A DNA stretch of 20,266 nucleotides from Acidimicrobiaceae bacterium (GCA_003453695.1 DMNK01000055.1:4565-24830); one strand, 5' to 3'; positions 1 through 7,060 are shown, counted from the stretch's first letter. The notes: generated by a model from the letters alone, not told the origin. Numbers and translations: made by a program.

Positions 1-413
1 ACCCACTCGTCGCCGTCGCGCTCGGCGCGCGTCTGCAACCCGGCCAGATCGGAGCCGGCGTTGGGCTCGCTGAACAACTGGCACCACGCCCGTTGCCCGG
101 TGACGATGGCGCGGACGTAGCGCTCTTTCTGCTCGTCGTCCCCGTGGGTGGCGATGGTGGGCGCGGCGAGCAGCAGTCCCAGGCCCCCGGGGGCGCCGAG
201 GGCGCCGAACTCGGCGATGGCCTGCTGGACACGCACGCCCTCTTCGCGTGACAGCCCTTTGCCATAGGTGTTCTCGGGGAGGGTGGGTGCCGACCATCCC
301 GACGTGCCGAGCAGCTCCCACCACTCGCCCACGGTCAGGTCCGGGTCCCAGGTGTCGCTCAGCCAGCCCTTCACCTCGGCGGCGACGTCGTCGACGGTGC
401 TCATGCGGTTCAT
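1..413 (-). CDS. Acyl-CoA dehydrogenase, N-terminal part (cut by left window edge)
   Basis: The reverse strand reads from an ATG at 413 (MNRMSTVDD...) or an in-frame ATG at 404 to the window edge, about 137 codons with no stop. Acyl-CoA dehydrogenases are FAD flavoproteins that oxidise acyl-CoA thioesters at the alpha-beta bond. The visible part is the helical N-terminal domain and the start of the middle domain: it has the family segment LFSEPNAGSDLAGLQTRA near residues 115-132, preceded by a helix with KERYV and TGQRAWCQ. The catalytic base and C-terminal domain lie outside the window, so the substrate cannot be judged. It is divergent from the NUDIX gene with only 19 bases between starts. 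The start at 413 is preferred because a possible -10 hexamer sits seven bases upstream, which would make the transcript leaderless. The family call is firm; the start is less sure. Confidence 0.9.
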   Translation of the reverse strand, partial: MNRMSTVDDVAAEVKGWLSDTWDPDLTVGEWWELLGTSGWSAPTLPENTYGKGLSREEGVRVQQAIAEFGALGAPGGLGLLLAAPTIATHGDDEQKERYVRAIVTGQRAWCQLFSEPNAGSDLAGLQTRAERDGDEW

Positions 414-416
414 TCT

Positions 417-431
417 GGTCACAATTCGACC
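417..431. promoter_or_regulatory. Shared divergent promoter/operator candidate
   Basis: The short gap between the two divergent starts holds GGTCACAATTCGACC, an imperfect palindrome with GGTC and GACC ends and the only AT-rich patch here. On the plus strand CACAAT (420-425) lies seven bases before the ATG at 433. On the minus strand AATTGT (426-421) lies seven bases before the ATG at 413. Both carry the A and the final T of the actinobacterial -10 pattern TANNNT, so both transcripts could be leaderless. This is inference from spacing; no -35 is evident. Confidence 0.3.
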
Positions 432-432
432 C

Positions 433-912
433 ATGCCCAAAAGAAGCGCCGGACTGCTCGTCCACCGCCGCCGCCCCGGCGGCCTGGAGGTCCTGCTCGT
501 CCATCCCGGCGGCCCGATCTGGGCGTCCAAGGACGACGGGGCGTGGACGGTGCCGAAGGGCGAGTACCTCCCCGGCGAGGACCCGGCTTCGGTTGCCGAC
601 AGGGAGTTCGCCGAGGAGCTCGGTGTCGGGGCGCCGGCGGGGGAGCGCCGCGACCTGGGGGAGCTACGCCAGGCCGGCGGGAAGCTGACCAGGCTGTGGG
701 CCCTCGAAGGTGACCTCGACGTGTCGATGGCCACCAGCAACACCTTCGAGATGGAGTGGCCCCCCCGGTCGGGGCGGCGGGGGGTGTTTCCCGAGGTGGA
801 CCGGGCCGGCTGGTACTCCGTGGAGGAAGCCCGGCGCAAGCTCCTGGCCAGCCTGGTGCCCTTCTTGGACCGGTTGCTCTCCGACGGCGCAACCACCGAG
901 GCGGCCCCCTGA
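433..912 (+). CDS. NUDIX hydrolase
   Basis: A 159-residue single-domain NUDIX protein starting MPKRSAGLLV. The full Nudix box (G-x5-E-x7-REUxEExGU) is present at residues 43-65, ending REFAEELGV, so the metal-binding glutamates are intact. NUDIX enzymes cleave nucleoside diphosphates linked to another group. The segment DGAWTVPKGEY just before the box resembles the COG4119 group of predicted NTP pyrophosphohydrolases, but the substrate is not readable from sequence. The ATG at 433 is chosen because the protein then begins directly with the first beta strand; longer forms reading from 268 would run through the opposite gene. The alpha-glucan phosphorylase follows about 50 bases later on the same strand and may be co-transcribed. 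Confidence 0.93.
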   Translation: MPKRSAGLLVHRRRPGGLEVLLVHPGGPIWASKDDGAWTVPKGEYLPGEDPASVADREFAEELGVGAPAGERRDLGELRQAGGKLTRLWALEGDLDVSMATSNTFEMEWPPRSGRRGVFPEVDRAGWYSVEEARRKLLASLVPFLDRLLSDGATTEAAP

Positions 913-962
913 CGGAGCTGGACCGGGTTCGGCGCCGCGCGGGGCGGGTACCTTCGAAGGCC

Positions 963-2699
963 GTGGGGCGGGAGGCGGGAGGGCTGGCTACGGTCGCCTA
1001 TTTCTCCATGGAGGTCGCCCTCCAAGACGACATCCCCACTTACAGCGGGGGCCTGGGCGTCCTGGCCGGCGACCACCTGCGGGCGGCGGCCGACCTCGGC
1101 CTCGACATGGTGGGTGTGACCTTGCTGTACCGCCAGGGATATCTGGTGCAGCACCTGGCTGCCGACGGTTCGCAGAGCGAGGAGCCCGTCCAGTTCGCCC
1201 CCGAAGGCCTCCTCGAACCGGTGTCCGCCACGGTCACGGTGCCAATGGCGGGCGAGACGGTGGAGGTGGGCGCATGGCGGTATCTCGTGCGCGGCGAGCT
1301 GGGCCAGGTCCCCGTGTACCTGCTCGACACCGACCGGCCCGCCAACAGCGCCGCGGCCCGAGGCCTCACCGGGCGCCTGTACGGAGGCGACGACGAGTAC
1401 CGCCTCGGTCAGGAGATCGTCCTCGGCATGGCCGGGCCCGCGCTGGCGGCCGAGCTCGGCCACGACGTCTCGACCTTCCACATGAACGAGGGGCATTCGG
1501 CCCTGCTCGGCTTGGCCCTCCTGCGCCAGCAGACCCCGCCACCGAGCCGCTCGGCGGCGTCTCGCCAGCGCGCCGTGGACGCCGTTCGGGAGCGTTGTGT
1601 GTTCACCACCCACACTCCTGTCCCCGCCGGCCACGACCGCTTCCCCCAGTCGTTGGTAGGGCGCCTGCTCGGACGGCAGGCCCTGGACGAGCTCGGCTCG
1701 CTCAGGGGCATCGCCGAGGGCGCGCTCGACATGACCCGGCTCGGCATCGGCTGTTCCCGGTCGGTCAACGCCGTGTCGCGCCGGCACGGGGAGGTGACAC
1801 GGGCCATGTTCCCCGGGGTCCGGGTGGGCTCGGTCACGAACGGCGTGCACCTGGCGACATGGGCGGCTCCGGCCACCTCCCGGCTTCTCGACGCCCGCCT
1901 CCCGGGATGGCGACGGGCCAACGTCCTGCTCCGCCAGGCCAGTTCCGCCTTGCCCCTGGAGGAGCTGGCCGCTGCCCACGACGACTCCAAGCGGACACTG
2001 GTGGACGAGGTCGCCGCCCGGAGCGGCCGCAAGCTCGACCCGGGAGCGTTCACCATCGGTGCCGCCCGGCGGGCGACGGCGTACAAACGCATGTCGCTGC
2101 TGTTCAGCGACCTCGATCGCCTGCGGTCCGTGGTCGAGCGGGTGGGGCCGGTCCAGGTGGTGCTGGCCGGCAAAGCGCATCCTCGGGACGAGAGCGGAAA
2201 GGACGTCATCCGCGCCCTGTTCCGTGCCGCAGATGCGTTGGGGAGGGCCGTGCCCGTCGTGTACCTGCCCGGCTACTCGATGGATCTGGCGCGGGTGCTC
2301 GTGGCGGGGGCCGACGTGTGGCTCAACACGCCGCTCCCGCCGCACGAGGCGTCAGGGACGAGCGGCATGAAGGCGGCGCTGAACGGCGTGCCCAGCCTGA
2401 GCCTTCTCGACGGTTGGTGGATCGAGGGGCATCTGGAGGGGGTGACGGGCTGGGCGCCACCGCAGCCGCCCGGCCACGGGGTCGGGGGCGATGGCGACGA
2501 CGTCGCCGACGCCGAGGCGCTGTACGGCGTGCTCGAGGAGGAGGTGCTCCCGCTCTACTACCGGGACCAGGCGGCCTTCACCGAGGTACGCCGCAGCGCC
2601 ATCGCCTACAACGCCTCGTACTTCTCCACCGAACGCATGGTGACGGAGTACGAGCGGCTCGTCTACGGCACCACCGACGGGCGCGACCGCTCGGCCTGA
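963..2699 (+). CDS. glgP: Short-form alpha-glucan (glycogen/maltodextrin) phosphorylase, GT35
   Basis: This enzyme phosphorolyses alpha-1,4-glucans to glucose-1-phosphate using pyridoxal phosphate. With a GTG start at 963 it has 578 residues. It opens with the family signature AYFSMEVALQDDIPTYSGGLGVLAGDH (about 12-38), contains STFHMNEGHSALL and FTTHTPVPAGHD in the middle, and carries the cofactor lysine in SGTSGMKAALNGVP (Lys470). It matches the TIGR02094-type short alpha-glucan phosphorylases and lacks the N-terminal DUF3417-like region seen in many actinobacterial homologues; no such sequence lies upstream in frame. The start is uncertain: no ATG occurs before residue 16, and the GTG at 963 has only GAAGG two bases upstream and a purine-rich GGGGCGGG farther up. 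The last 37 bases overlap the convergent unrecognised gene. Family call firm, start tentative. Confidence 0.9.
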   Translation: MGREAGGLATVAYFSMEVALQDDIPTYSGGLGVLAGDHLRAAADLGLDMVGVTLLYRQGYLVQHLAADGSQSEEPVQFAPEGLLEPVSATVTVPMAGETVEVGAWRYLVRGELGQVPVYLLDTDRPANSAAARGLTGRLYGGDDEYRLGQEIVLGMAGPALAAELGHDVSTFHMNEGHSALLGLALLRQQTPPPSRSAASRQRAVDAVRERCVFTTHTPVPAGHDRFPQSLVGRLLGRQALDELGSLRGIAEGALDMTRLGIGCSRSVNAVSRRHGEVTRAMFPGVRVGSVTNGVHLATWAAPATSRLLDARLPGWRRANVLLRQASSALPLEELAAAHDDSKRTLVDEVAARSGRKLDPGAFTIGAARRATAYKRMSLLFSDLDRLRSVVERVGPVQVVLAGKAHPRDESGKDVIRALFRAADALGRAVPVVYLPGYSMDLARVLVAGADVWLNTPLPPHEASGTSGMKAALNGVPSLSLLDGWWIEGHLEGVTGWAPPQPPGHGVGGDGDDVADAEALYGVLEEEVLPLYYRDQAAFTEVRRSAIAYNASYFSTERMVTEYERLVYGTTDGRDRSA

Positions 2700-3103
2700 T
2701 CAGAGCGCGGTGGCGACGATCGGTCACTCTCGCCGCGGGCGGGGCGCAACAGACCCGGGTAGTGGCGGGCGTCGAAGCCGCCGATGAAGGCCCGCACCGA
2801 GGTGGGCAGAGGCACACCCACGCGGTGGGTGTACAGCCGTCCCGGTGACCCGATCACCAGACGGTCGTGGAAGACGCGCACCCCCGACACGCGGGGATCG
2901 CCGGCCATCACGGCGCGGAAGTACACGGCCAGGGCACACTGTCGGGCGTCTGCCGGCTCCCCTCTCACGCCGGCCGACTCGAGCGAGTCGGCCACCGCCG
3001 CTGCATCGCTCCCGAGCGAACTCAGCAGCTGTGTCGAGTCCCGGGCCAACGCTCGGCGATCGTCTCGCCGAATGGGCCGCTGGCTGAAAGTGCGCCTGGT
3101 CAT
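2663..3103 (-). CDS. Hypothetical protein, unrecognised
   Basis: A 146-residue basic protein that I do not recognise. It starts MTRRTFSQRP and has no signal peptide, membrane segment or cysteine pair; its single cysteine is in ADARQCALAVYF. The middle, roughly 38-118, looks like a genuine folded domain (ALAVYFRAVMAGDPRV, GVRVFHDRLVIGSPGRLY, PLPTSVRAFIGGFDARHYPG). The tail after about residue 120 is rich in Arg, Ser and Pro and is encoded partly opposite the phosphorylase end. It lies 89 bases downstream of the TIG-domain protein on the same strand and could be the last gene of that leftward operon or independent. A TATCGT hexamer at 3156-3151 on the minus strand might give it its own promoter. 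It is called as real because the opposite-strand readings look like shadows. Confidence 0.6.
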   Translation of the reverse strand: MTRRTFSQRPIRRDDRRALARDSTQLLSSLGSDAAAVADSLESAGVRGEPADARQCALAVYFRAVMAGDPRVSGVRVFHDRLVIGSPGRLYTHRVGVPLPTSVRAFIGGFDARHYPGLLRPARGESDRSSPPRSDQAERSRPSVVP

Positions 3104-3192
3104 CGCCCACGACCTACCTGGGAGCTACGGCCTCCGGACCCCCACGGGCGACGATATCCCCTCGCCTTTCTCGGCGGAAGATGGAGGATCGC

Positions 3193-3990
3193 TCAGCCGA
3201 AGGTGTAGTGGTCCGCCGGGGACGGGGCGCTCGAGCCCGACTGGGCGGTGACCAGGACGTCCACGGTGCCCGCCCCGTGAGCGGGGGCGAGGGCCTGCAG
3301 GACGGCATCGGAGACGCGCACGAATTGAGCGGCCGGGACCTCACCGAAGGACACCGAACGGACCCCGCTCAGTCCGGAGCCGGAGATCGTCACCCAGGTG
3401 CCGCCCGCCGCCGGGCCGGTGTCGGGCGTGACGCCCGACACGCTGGGCCGCGGGGGCGAAGGCGCCGCCGTGGCGCCCAGGGAATTCGGGAGCTCGGTCG
3501 CCGGCCGCACGTTCTGGGCCGGGGCGTTGCTTGTTGTCCCGCCGGACGAGGCGGCGCTCCCTCCCGTTCCGGCCGAGTTCTGGGATCCCCCGCTTCGGTG
3601 CGTCAGCGCTCGTTGCGGAGCGGCCGTGTTGGAGCCGGACAAGCCGGCCGCCAGGCCGGCGCCGGCCAGGACGGCGAGCACCGCTGCGGCGGCCAGCACG
3701 AGCCTCGAGCGGTGCGGGCGGGGTTGCAGCGCCTTCTCGAGCCGTCCGCGCAGCTCCGGGTCGAGGGGGCGAGGAGCGTCCACGCCGTCGAGGGCGCCGG
3801 CCAGCGGGTCGGCCAGCGCGCCCTGGAGACGCTCGGCCAGGTCGGGGTCGAGGGGGCGGTGCCCGGCGCCGTCGGCTCCGACCAGTGCCTGCTCGAGTCG
3901 CTGGCGCAGCTCCATCGACAGGGGCCGGGGAGCGTCGACGCCGGCCATGAGCTCCTCGGTGGGATCAGGCACCGGGGGCCTCCAGTTCAC
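3193..3990 (-). CDS. Single-pass membrane protein with three N-terminal helical repeats and a C-terminal IPT/TIG domain; putative anti-sigma factor
   Basis: This 265-residue protein starts 26 bases inside the end of the ECF sigma gene, so it is translationally coupled to it. Residues 1-96 are predicted cytosolic and hold three copies of a short unit: GVDAPRPLSMELRQRLEQAL (17-36), a diverged GHRPLDPDLAERLQGAL (43-59), and GVDAPRPLDPELRGRLEKAL (69-88). A membrane helix follows at about 97-117, then a Ser/Gly/Thr/Ala-rich linker to about 178, then an IPT/TIG immunoglobulin-like domain (181-265: PSVSGVTPDTGPAAGGTWVTISG ... GAGTVDVLVTAQSG). The position and topology match anti-sigma factors encoded after their ECF sigma. 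No HxxxCxxC zinc-binding motif is present (the protein has no cysteine), so it is not a standard zinc-finger anti-sigma factor. The role is inferred from position; the domains are directly visible. Confidence 0.85.
   Translation of the reverse strand: MNWRPPVPDPTEELMAGVDAPRPLSMELRQRLEQALVGADGAGHRPLDPDLAERLQGALADPLAGALDGVDAPRPLDPELRGRLEKALQPRPHRSRLVLAAAAVLAVLAGAGLAAGLSGSNTAAPQRALTHRSGGSQNSAGTGGSAASSGGTTSNAPAQNVRPATELPNSLGATAAPSPPRPSVSGVTPDTGPAAGGTWVTISGSGLSGVRSVSFGEVPAAQFVRVSDAVLQALAPAHGAGTVDVLVTAQSGSSAPSPADHYTFG
3727..3942 (-). repeat. Three in-gene copies of the APRPL..ELR.RLE.AL unit
   Basis: Three copies lie at 3883-3942, 3814-3864 and 3727-3786 in the reading frame of the TIG-domain membrane protein. 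The outer copies are the most alike: both encode GVDAPRPL followed by a charged helix. The middle one is shorter and begins GHRPLDPDL. They look like duplicated cytosolic helices that could each contact a partner. Confidence 0.75.
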
Positions 3991-4546
3991 GACGCAGCCC
4001 GTCGCGAGCGCGTTGCAGCAGTGACTGCACCTGCACCCGTGACCTGCCCAGCTCGTCGGCGATCTCCTCTACGGCCATCCCGTCCAGGTACTTGAGCACC
4101 AGCACCTGGCGGTGGGCGGCCGGCATGCGCCCCAGGGCGCGCACCACCTCGTCGCGTTGCTCGATGGCGTCTGCTTCCGGCACCGGAGCCAGGTCGGGCA
4201 GGGCCTGCAGTCCGTGGCGGGCGGCTTCGGCACGCCGTTCGGACTCGTAGTGGCGAGCCAGCCGCCGCCGGGCGATCACGCACATCCAGGTGGACAAGGA
4301 GGCCTCGCCCCGGTACGAGCCCGACGAGCGCACCGCCTCGAGCAAGGTCTCCTGGAGGAGGTCCTCGGCCGCCGCCTGGTTGCCGCCCACCCGGGCGTAC
4401 AGAAATCCGTACACGACCGGTGCCACGTCGTCGAGCAAACGCCGAACCGCGCCGGGGTCGCTCCGGGCGACCCCGCGGAGCAGCTCGACGTCGCTCACGT
4501 GCGAGGGGTCCGTGCCAGGGTGGGAGCGCCCGGTCACCAAGGTCAC
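3965..4546 (-). CDS. ECF-type RNA polymerase sigma factor
   Basis: A 193-residue extracytoplasmic-function sigma factor. Region 2 spans about 37-105, with AEDLLQETLLEAVRSSGSYRG and the -10-recognition stretch SLSTWMCVIARRRLARHY. Region 4 spans about 136-186: ALGRMPAAHRQVLVLKYLDGM followed by the helix-turn-helix VEEIADELGRSRVQVQSLLQRARDGLRREL. The recognition helix reads RSRVQVQSLLQRAR, with Gln where many ECFs have Lys or Ser. The GTG at 4546 overlaps the stop of the propeller gene as GTGA; in-frame GTGs at 4537 and 4498 are alternatives, and the last would start VSDVELLRG as many ECFs do. It is the middle gene of a three-gene operon whose third product is probably its membrane anti-sigma factor. 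Which promoters it drives is not visible. Confidence 0.93.
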   Translation of the reverse strand: MTLVTGRSHPGTDPSHVSDVELLRGVARSDPGAVRRLLDDVAPVVYGFLYARVGGNQAAAEDLLQETLLEAVRSSGSYRGEASLSTWMCVIARRRLARHYESERRAEAARHGLQALPDLAPVPEADAIEQRDEVVRALGRMPAAHRQVLVLKYLDGMAVEEIADELGRSRVQVQSLLQRARDGLRRELEAPGA

Positions 4547-6846
4547 GCCGCCGGGTTGAGAGCAGGAGCGGAGGCGGGAGCGGGATAGGGCATCCACACG
4601 AGTTGCGACAAGGTGGAGAGGTCGCTCACGAGGATGCCTGTCTCCGACACGGTGTAGAGCTTGTCGCCCACGACGAGCGCCCGCTCGATCGCCGGTCCCG
4701 GGGCGCCGGGCACGCCGGTGGTGCCCCCAGGGGCAGGAGGCTGGCTGAGCTGCCCTTGTCGCTGCAGGCCGCTGGTGGCTACGTGCCAGGCGATGGCGCC
4801 CACGAACGGGGCGGTGGTCGGCGCCACAGCCGGCTGTGCCGTCGCCGCTCCGGGTGGCACAAAGGCCGGCTCGGGAACGGGGACGGGCATCCCGTACTGG
4901 TCCACGGGAAGGACCACGAGACCCGCCGCCGCCCAGTACAGCAGGGCGTGGGGATCGCTCTGTGCGCCCGAGCTGGCGTTGGCGATGACGTCCTTGCCCA
5001 CGAGCGTCGGGTTGGACGGGTTGGACACGTCGAAGAGAGACACCTGCAGACCGTCGTTGCGCAAGCTGCTGGTGACATCCTGGCCCACGCCCAGGAGCAG
5101 CCCGTCGCCGACCGGCTGCAAGAACGAGGAGTAGCCGGTGAGCGGCAACTGCCCGGCCATTTTGGGGTTGGCGGGGTCGTGCAGGTCCACCACGAACAGA
5201 GGGTCGGTCTGGTTGAAGGTGACCACGTAGCCGAGCGGGCCTTCGAAGCGCACCGCGTAGATCTTCTCGCCGGTGCCGAGCCCGGTGAGGCTCCCCACCA
5301 CGGTGAGCGACCCGCCCTGCACGGAGAGCACGGTGATGCGGTTGTCCGACAGGGTCGACGGCGCCGTCCCTTCGCCGGGGGGAGGGGTGGCCTGGCCCAC
5401 GGTGGTGGCCACCCTGAGGTCGCCCTGGTATTCGGACATGGCGTACTGCCCGATGAGCGAACCCGGCACGTCGCCCGACCCGACGTAGCTCGGAGCAGCG
5501 GGGTCGGACAGGTCGAACTTGTCGATGACGGTGTCGACCGCCGCCGGCTGGCCCCCCTGCATCGGTTGTGCCACCGGACCAGACGGCGTGGTGAACGCCA
5601 CGTACAGCGCCGACGTGCTGGCGTACACGGTGTTGGCGTCGCCGACCACCGTCACTTCGGTCCCGGGCTGGTCCGACGACGGGTCGATGGGGACCACGCC
5701 GATCGTGTCCACACCCGACGTGGTCACGGTGTGCATGGCCGACGTGCACGGTGCCACCGTGGTCGTGCCATCGGGCTCGCTTTTGACCGACGGCAGCCAA
5801 TCGGATGGGCTCGAGGAGAGCACGGCGTTGCGGTTGGCCGTCGTGGCGGCAGCCACGGCGGCGGCGGAGCCGTTGGCGGGCGCCACGAAGGGCAGCGTCG
5901 GTGCCGACGACACCACCACCTCCACGATCCCGTTCAGGAGGCGGGCGTCGACCTCGCTGCCCTGGACGGAGAACGACCGTGCCACCGTCGGCTTGGAAGG
6001 ATCGCTGAGGTCGACCACCACGACCTCGGTGGTGCCGCTCTGCATGCCGACCGGAACGACGTCGGGCTCGGCTCCGCCTCCCGACGTCCCGGTTCCGCTG
6101 GCAACCCCCGAAGGAAGGGCTCCACCGGAGGCCACGCCCGGCTGAGGCGGGGCAGTGGGCATCCCCATGGGCGGAGATGTGCCGCCTGAGGACGACACGG
6201 CGCCTCCGAGCACGACGGCGTCGTGACCCACCAGGAACAGCCCGTTTGCCTGGACTCGACCGGCGAGGTCGAACGAGCCCGCCAGATTCGGAGAGCCACC
6301 GACGTCGGCGACGTGCAGCGTGTCGGTGCCGCGTGCCAGGGAGACGAGCACGTGCCCGTCGGTCTTCGTGATGTCGGGCTCGTCCACGCCGGCCTCTTGG
6401 TCGTTGGTGGCGGAGAAGCCGCTTGCCGATCCACTCGACGTGGGAGACGCCCCCGGCCCTGCCGTCGAGCCTGTCGCCCCCGACCCTGCCGACCCTGCCG
6501 ATCCCGACGGGGCGCCGGCCGCCGCCCGAGGCGCGGCGGCCACGGGGCCGTTGCGCACCGCCCCGAGGCGCGCCCCCGGCACCACAGAGACGGCGCCCCC
6601 GCCCGTCCCCCACGAGCCGGCGAGCCCGTCGGGCCCCACCATCGACAGCGCTTCCGAACGGAGCTGACCGAGCATCTCGGGACAGCTGGCGTAGGAGACG
6701 AGACGGAGCCCACTCACCGCGTTGCCGGCTGACCCCGCCCCATCGGGCACGTCGGGACCGGAGAGAACGGAGCCGGCCACAGCGCCGGCGCCGGCCAGCG
6801 CAGAGACGGCCAACCCGATCCCGAGCCCTGCGCGCCACGGTCCCAT
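4543..6846 (-). CDS. Exported beta-propeller domain protein (Beta_propel/COG4880-like)
   Basis: A 767-residue protein with an N-terminal hydrophobic segment (about 5-29, after MGPWR) that acts as signal peptide or anchor. A Gly/Ala/Ser/Pro-rich linker follows to about 142. Then comes the hallmark FSATNDQEAGVDEPDITKTDG (144-164) of the secreted C-terminal beta-propeller family (Pfam Beta_propel), followed by repeated blades such as VVVVDLSDPSKPTVARSF, KFDLSDPAAPSYVGS, FVVDLHDPANPKMAGQL and LFDVSNPSNPTLVGKD. A low-complexity Pro/Ser/Gly insertion interrupts it near 215-260. The molecular role of this family is not established. The ATG at 6846 has an AGGAGG seven bases upstream. It is the first gene of the operon with the ECF sigma and the TIG membrane protein, suggesting it is an extracellular partner or input of that signalling system. 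Confidence 0.9.
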   Translation of the reverse strand: MGPWRAGLGIGLAVSALAGAGAVAGSVLSGPDVPDGAGSAGNAVSGLRLVSYASCPEMLGQLRSEALSMVGPDGLAGSWGTGGGAVSVVPGARLGAVRNGPVAAAPRAAAGAPSGSAGSAGSGATGSTAGPGASPTSSGSASGFSATNDQEAGVDEPDITKTDGHVLVSLARGTDTLHVADVGGSPNLAGSFDLAGRVQANGLFLVGHDAVVLGGAVSSSGGTSPPMGMPTAPPQPGVASGGALPSGVASGTGTSGGGAEPDVVPVGMQSGTTEVVVVDLSDPSKPTVARSFSVQGSEVDARLLNGIVEVVVSSAPTLPFVAPANGSAAAVAAATTANRNAVLSSSPSDWLPSVKSEPDGTTTVAPCTSAMHTVTTSGVDTIGVVPIDPSSDQPGTEVTVVGDANTVYASTSALYVAFTTPSGPVAQPMQGGQPAAVDTVIDKFDLSDPAAPSYVGSGDVPGSLIGQYAMSEYQGDLRVATTVGQATPPPGEGTAPSTLSDNRITVLSVQGGSLTVVGSLTGLGTGEKIYAVRFEGPLGYVVTFNQTDPLFVVDLHDPANPKMAGQLPLTGYSSFLQPVGDGLLLGVGQDVTSSLRNDGLQVSLFDVSNPSNPTLVGKDVIANASSGAQSDPHALLYWAAAGLVVLPVDQYGMPVPVPEPAFVPPGAATAQPAVAPTTAPFVGAIAWHVATSGLQRQGQLSQPPAPGGTTGVPGAPGPAIERALVVGDKLYTVSETGILVSDLSTLSQLVWMPYPAPASAPALNPAA

Positions 6847-6852
6847 GTTCGG

Positions 6853-6858
6853 CCTCCT
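6853..6858 (-). promoter_or_regulatory. Ribosome binding site of the propeller gene
   Basis: AGGAGG on the minus strand, separated by six bases from the ATG at 6846. It fixes this start against the longer open frame that begins at 6871 in another frame. Confidence 0.8.
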
Positions 6859-6924
6859 GCCCCCGGCTCAACCTGCGCCGACAGGGGATTGGTGCCGGAG
6901 GAAGCCGCCGATCAACCGGCCGAA

Positions 6925-6936
6925 GGGGATTTCCCC
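6925..6936. repeat. Dyad GGGGATTTCCCC in the divergent intergenic region
   Basis: Five-base arms (GGGGA / TCCCC) flank a TT centre. It lies 80-90 bases upstream of the propeller gene and about 36 bases left of the SDR -35 box. It may be a regulator site for the leftward operon; a chance GC-rich dyad is possible. Confidence 0.35.
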
Positions 6937-6955
6937 CGAGAAGCCCGACCCCCCC

Positions 6956-6971
6956 GGGGCGGCGCCGCCCC
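6956..6971. repeat. Perfect 16-bp palindrome abutting the SDR promoter
   Basis: GGGGCGGCGCCGCCCC is a perfect palindrome ending one base before the TTGACT -35 hexamer. It could be an operator, or a hairpin/insulator between the divergent operons. High GC content raises the chance of coincidence, but 16 perfect bases at this exact position is notable. Confidence 0.45.
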
Positions 6972-7002
6972 TTGACTTGAAGTTCACTTGAGCTTTTAGG
7001 CT
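6972..7002 (+). promoter_or_regulatory. MerR/SoxR-like promoter of the SDR/QueA-like operon
   Basis: TTGACT (6972-6977) and TAGGCT (6997-7002) are separated by 19 bases, the lengthened spacer typical of MerR-family-activated promoters. The spacer holds AAGTTCACTT inside CTTGAAGTTCACTTGAGC, which matches the SoxR-type site CCTCAAGTTAACTTGAGG at 14 of 18 positions, the right half best. ACTTGA also occurs twice, 11 bases apart. Transcription would begin near 7009, giving a leader of about 64 bases before the ATG at 7073. No MerR-family gene is in the window. Confidence 0.65.
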
Positions 7003-7060
7003 GGTCCGTGCAGCTCGGGTGGGCCCGCCGGAGGGCGGGAACCGCTCTCCGAGCGACAGC

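Noticed and set aside
710..2848. Plus-strand 712-residue open frame overlapping the phosphorylase
   Set aside because: An Arg/Pro/Gly-rich alternative frame; the phosphorylase frame has all the family motifs.
4420..6189. Plus-strand 589-residue open frame opposite the propeller gene
   Set aside because: Its composition is dominated by Arg, Gly and His with no motif. It is the antisense shadow of a clear coding frame in high-GC DNA.
4547..6871. Long minus-strand open frame leading into the sigma factor
   Set aside because: Upstream of about 4546 it is an Arg-rich, low-complexity shadow of the propeller gene in another frame. Only the C-terminal 193 residues read as an ECF sigma factor.
6880..6945. 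ECF-type -35 (GGAAAT) upstream of the propeller gene for autoregulation
   Set aside because: No -10 at 16-17 bases and a poor match to GGAAC; not supportable.
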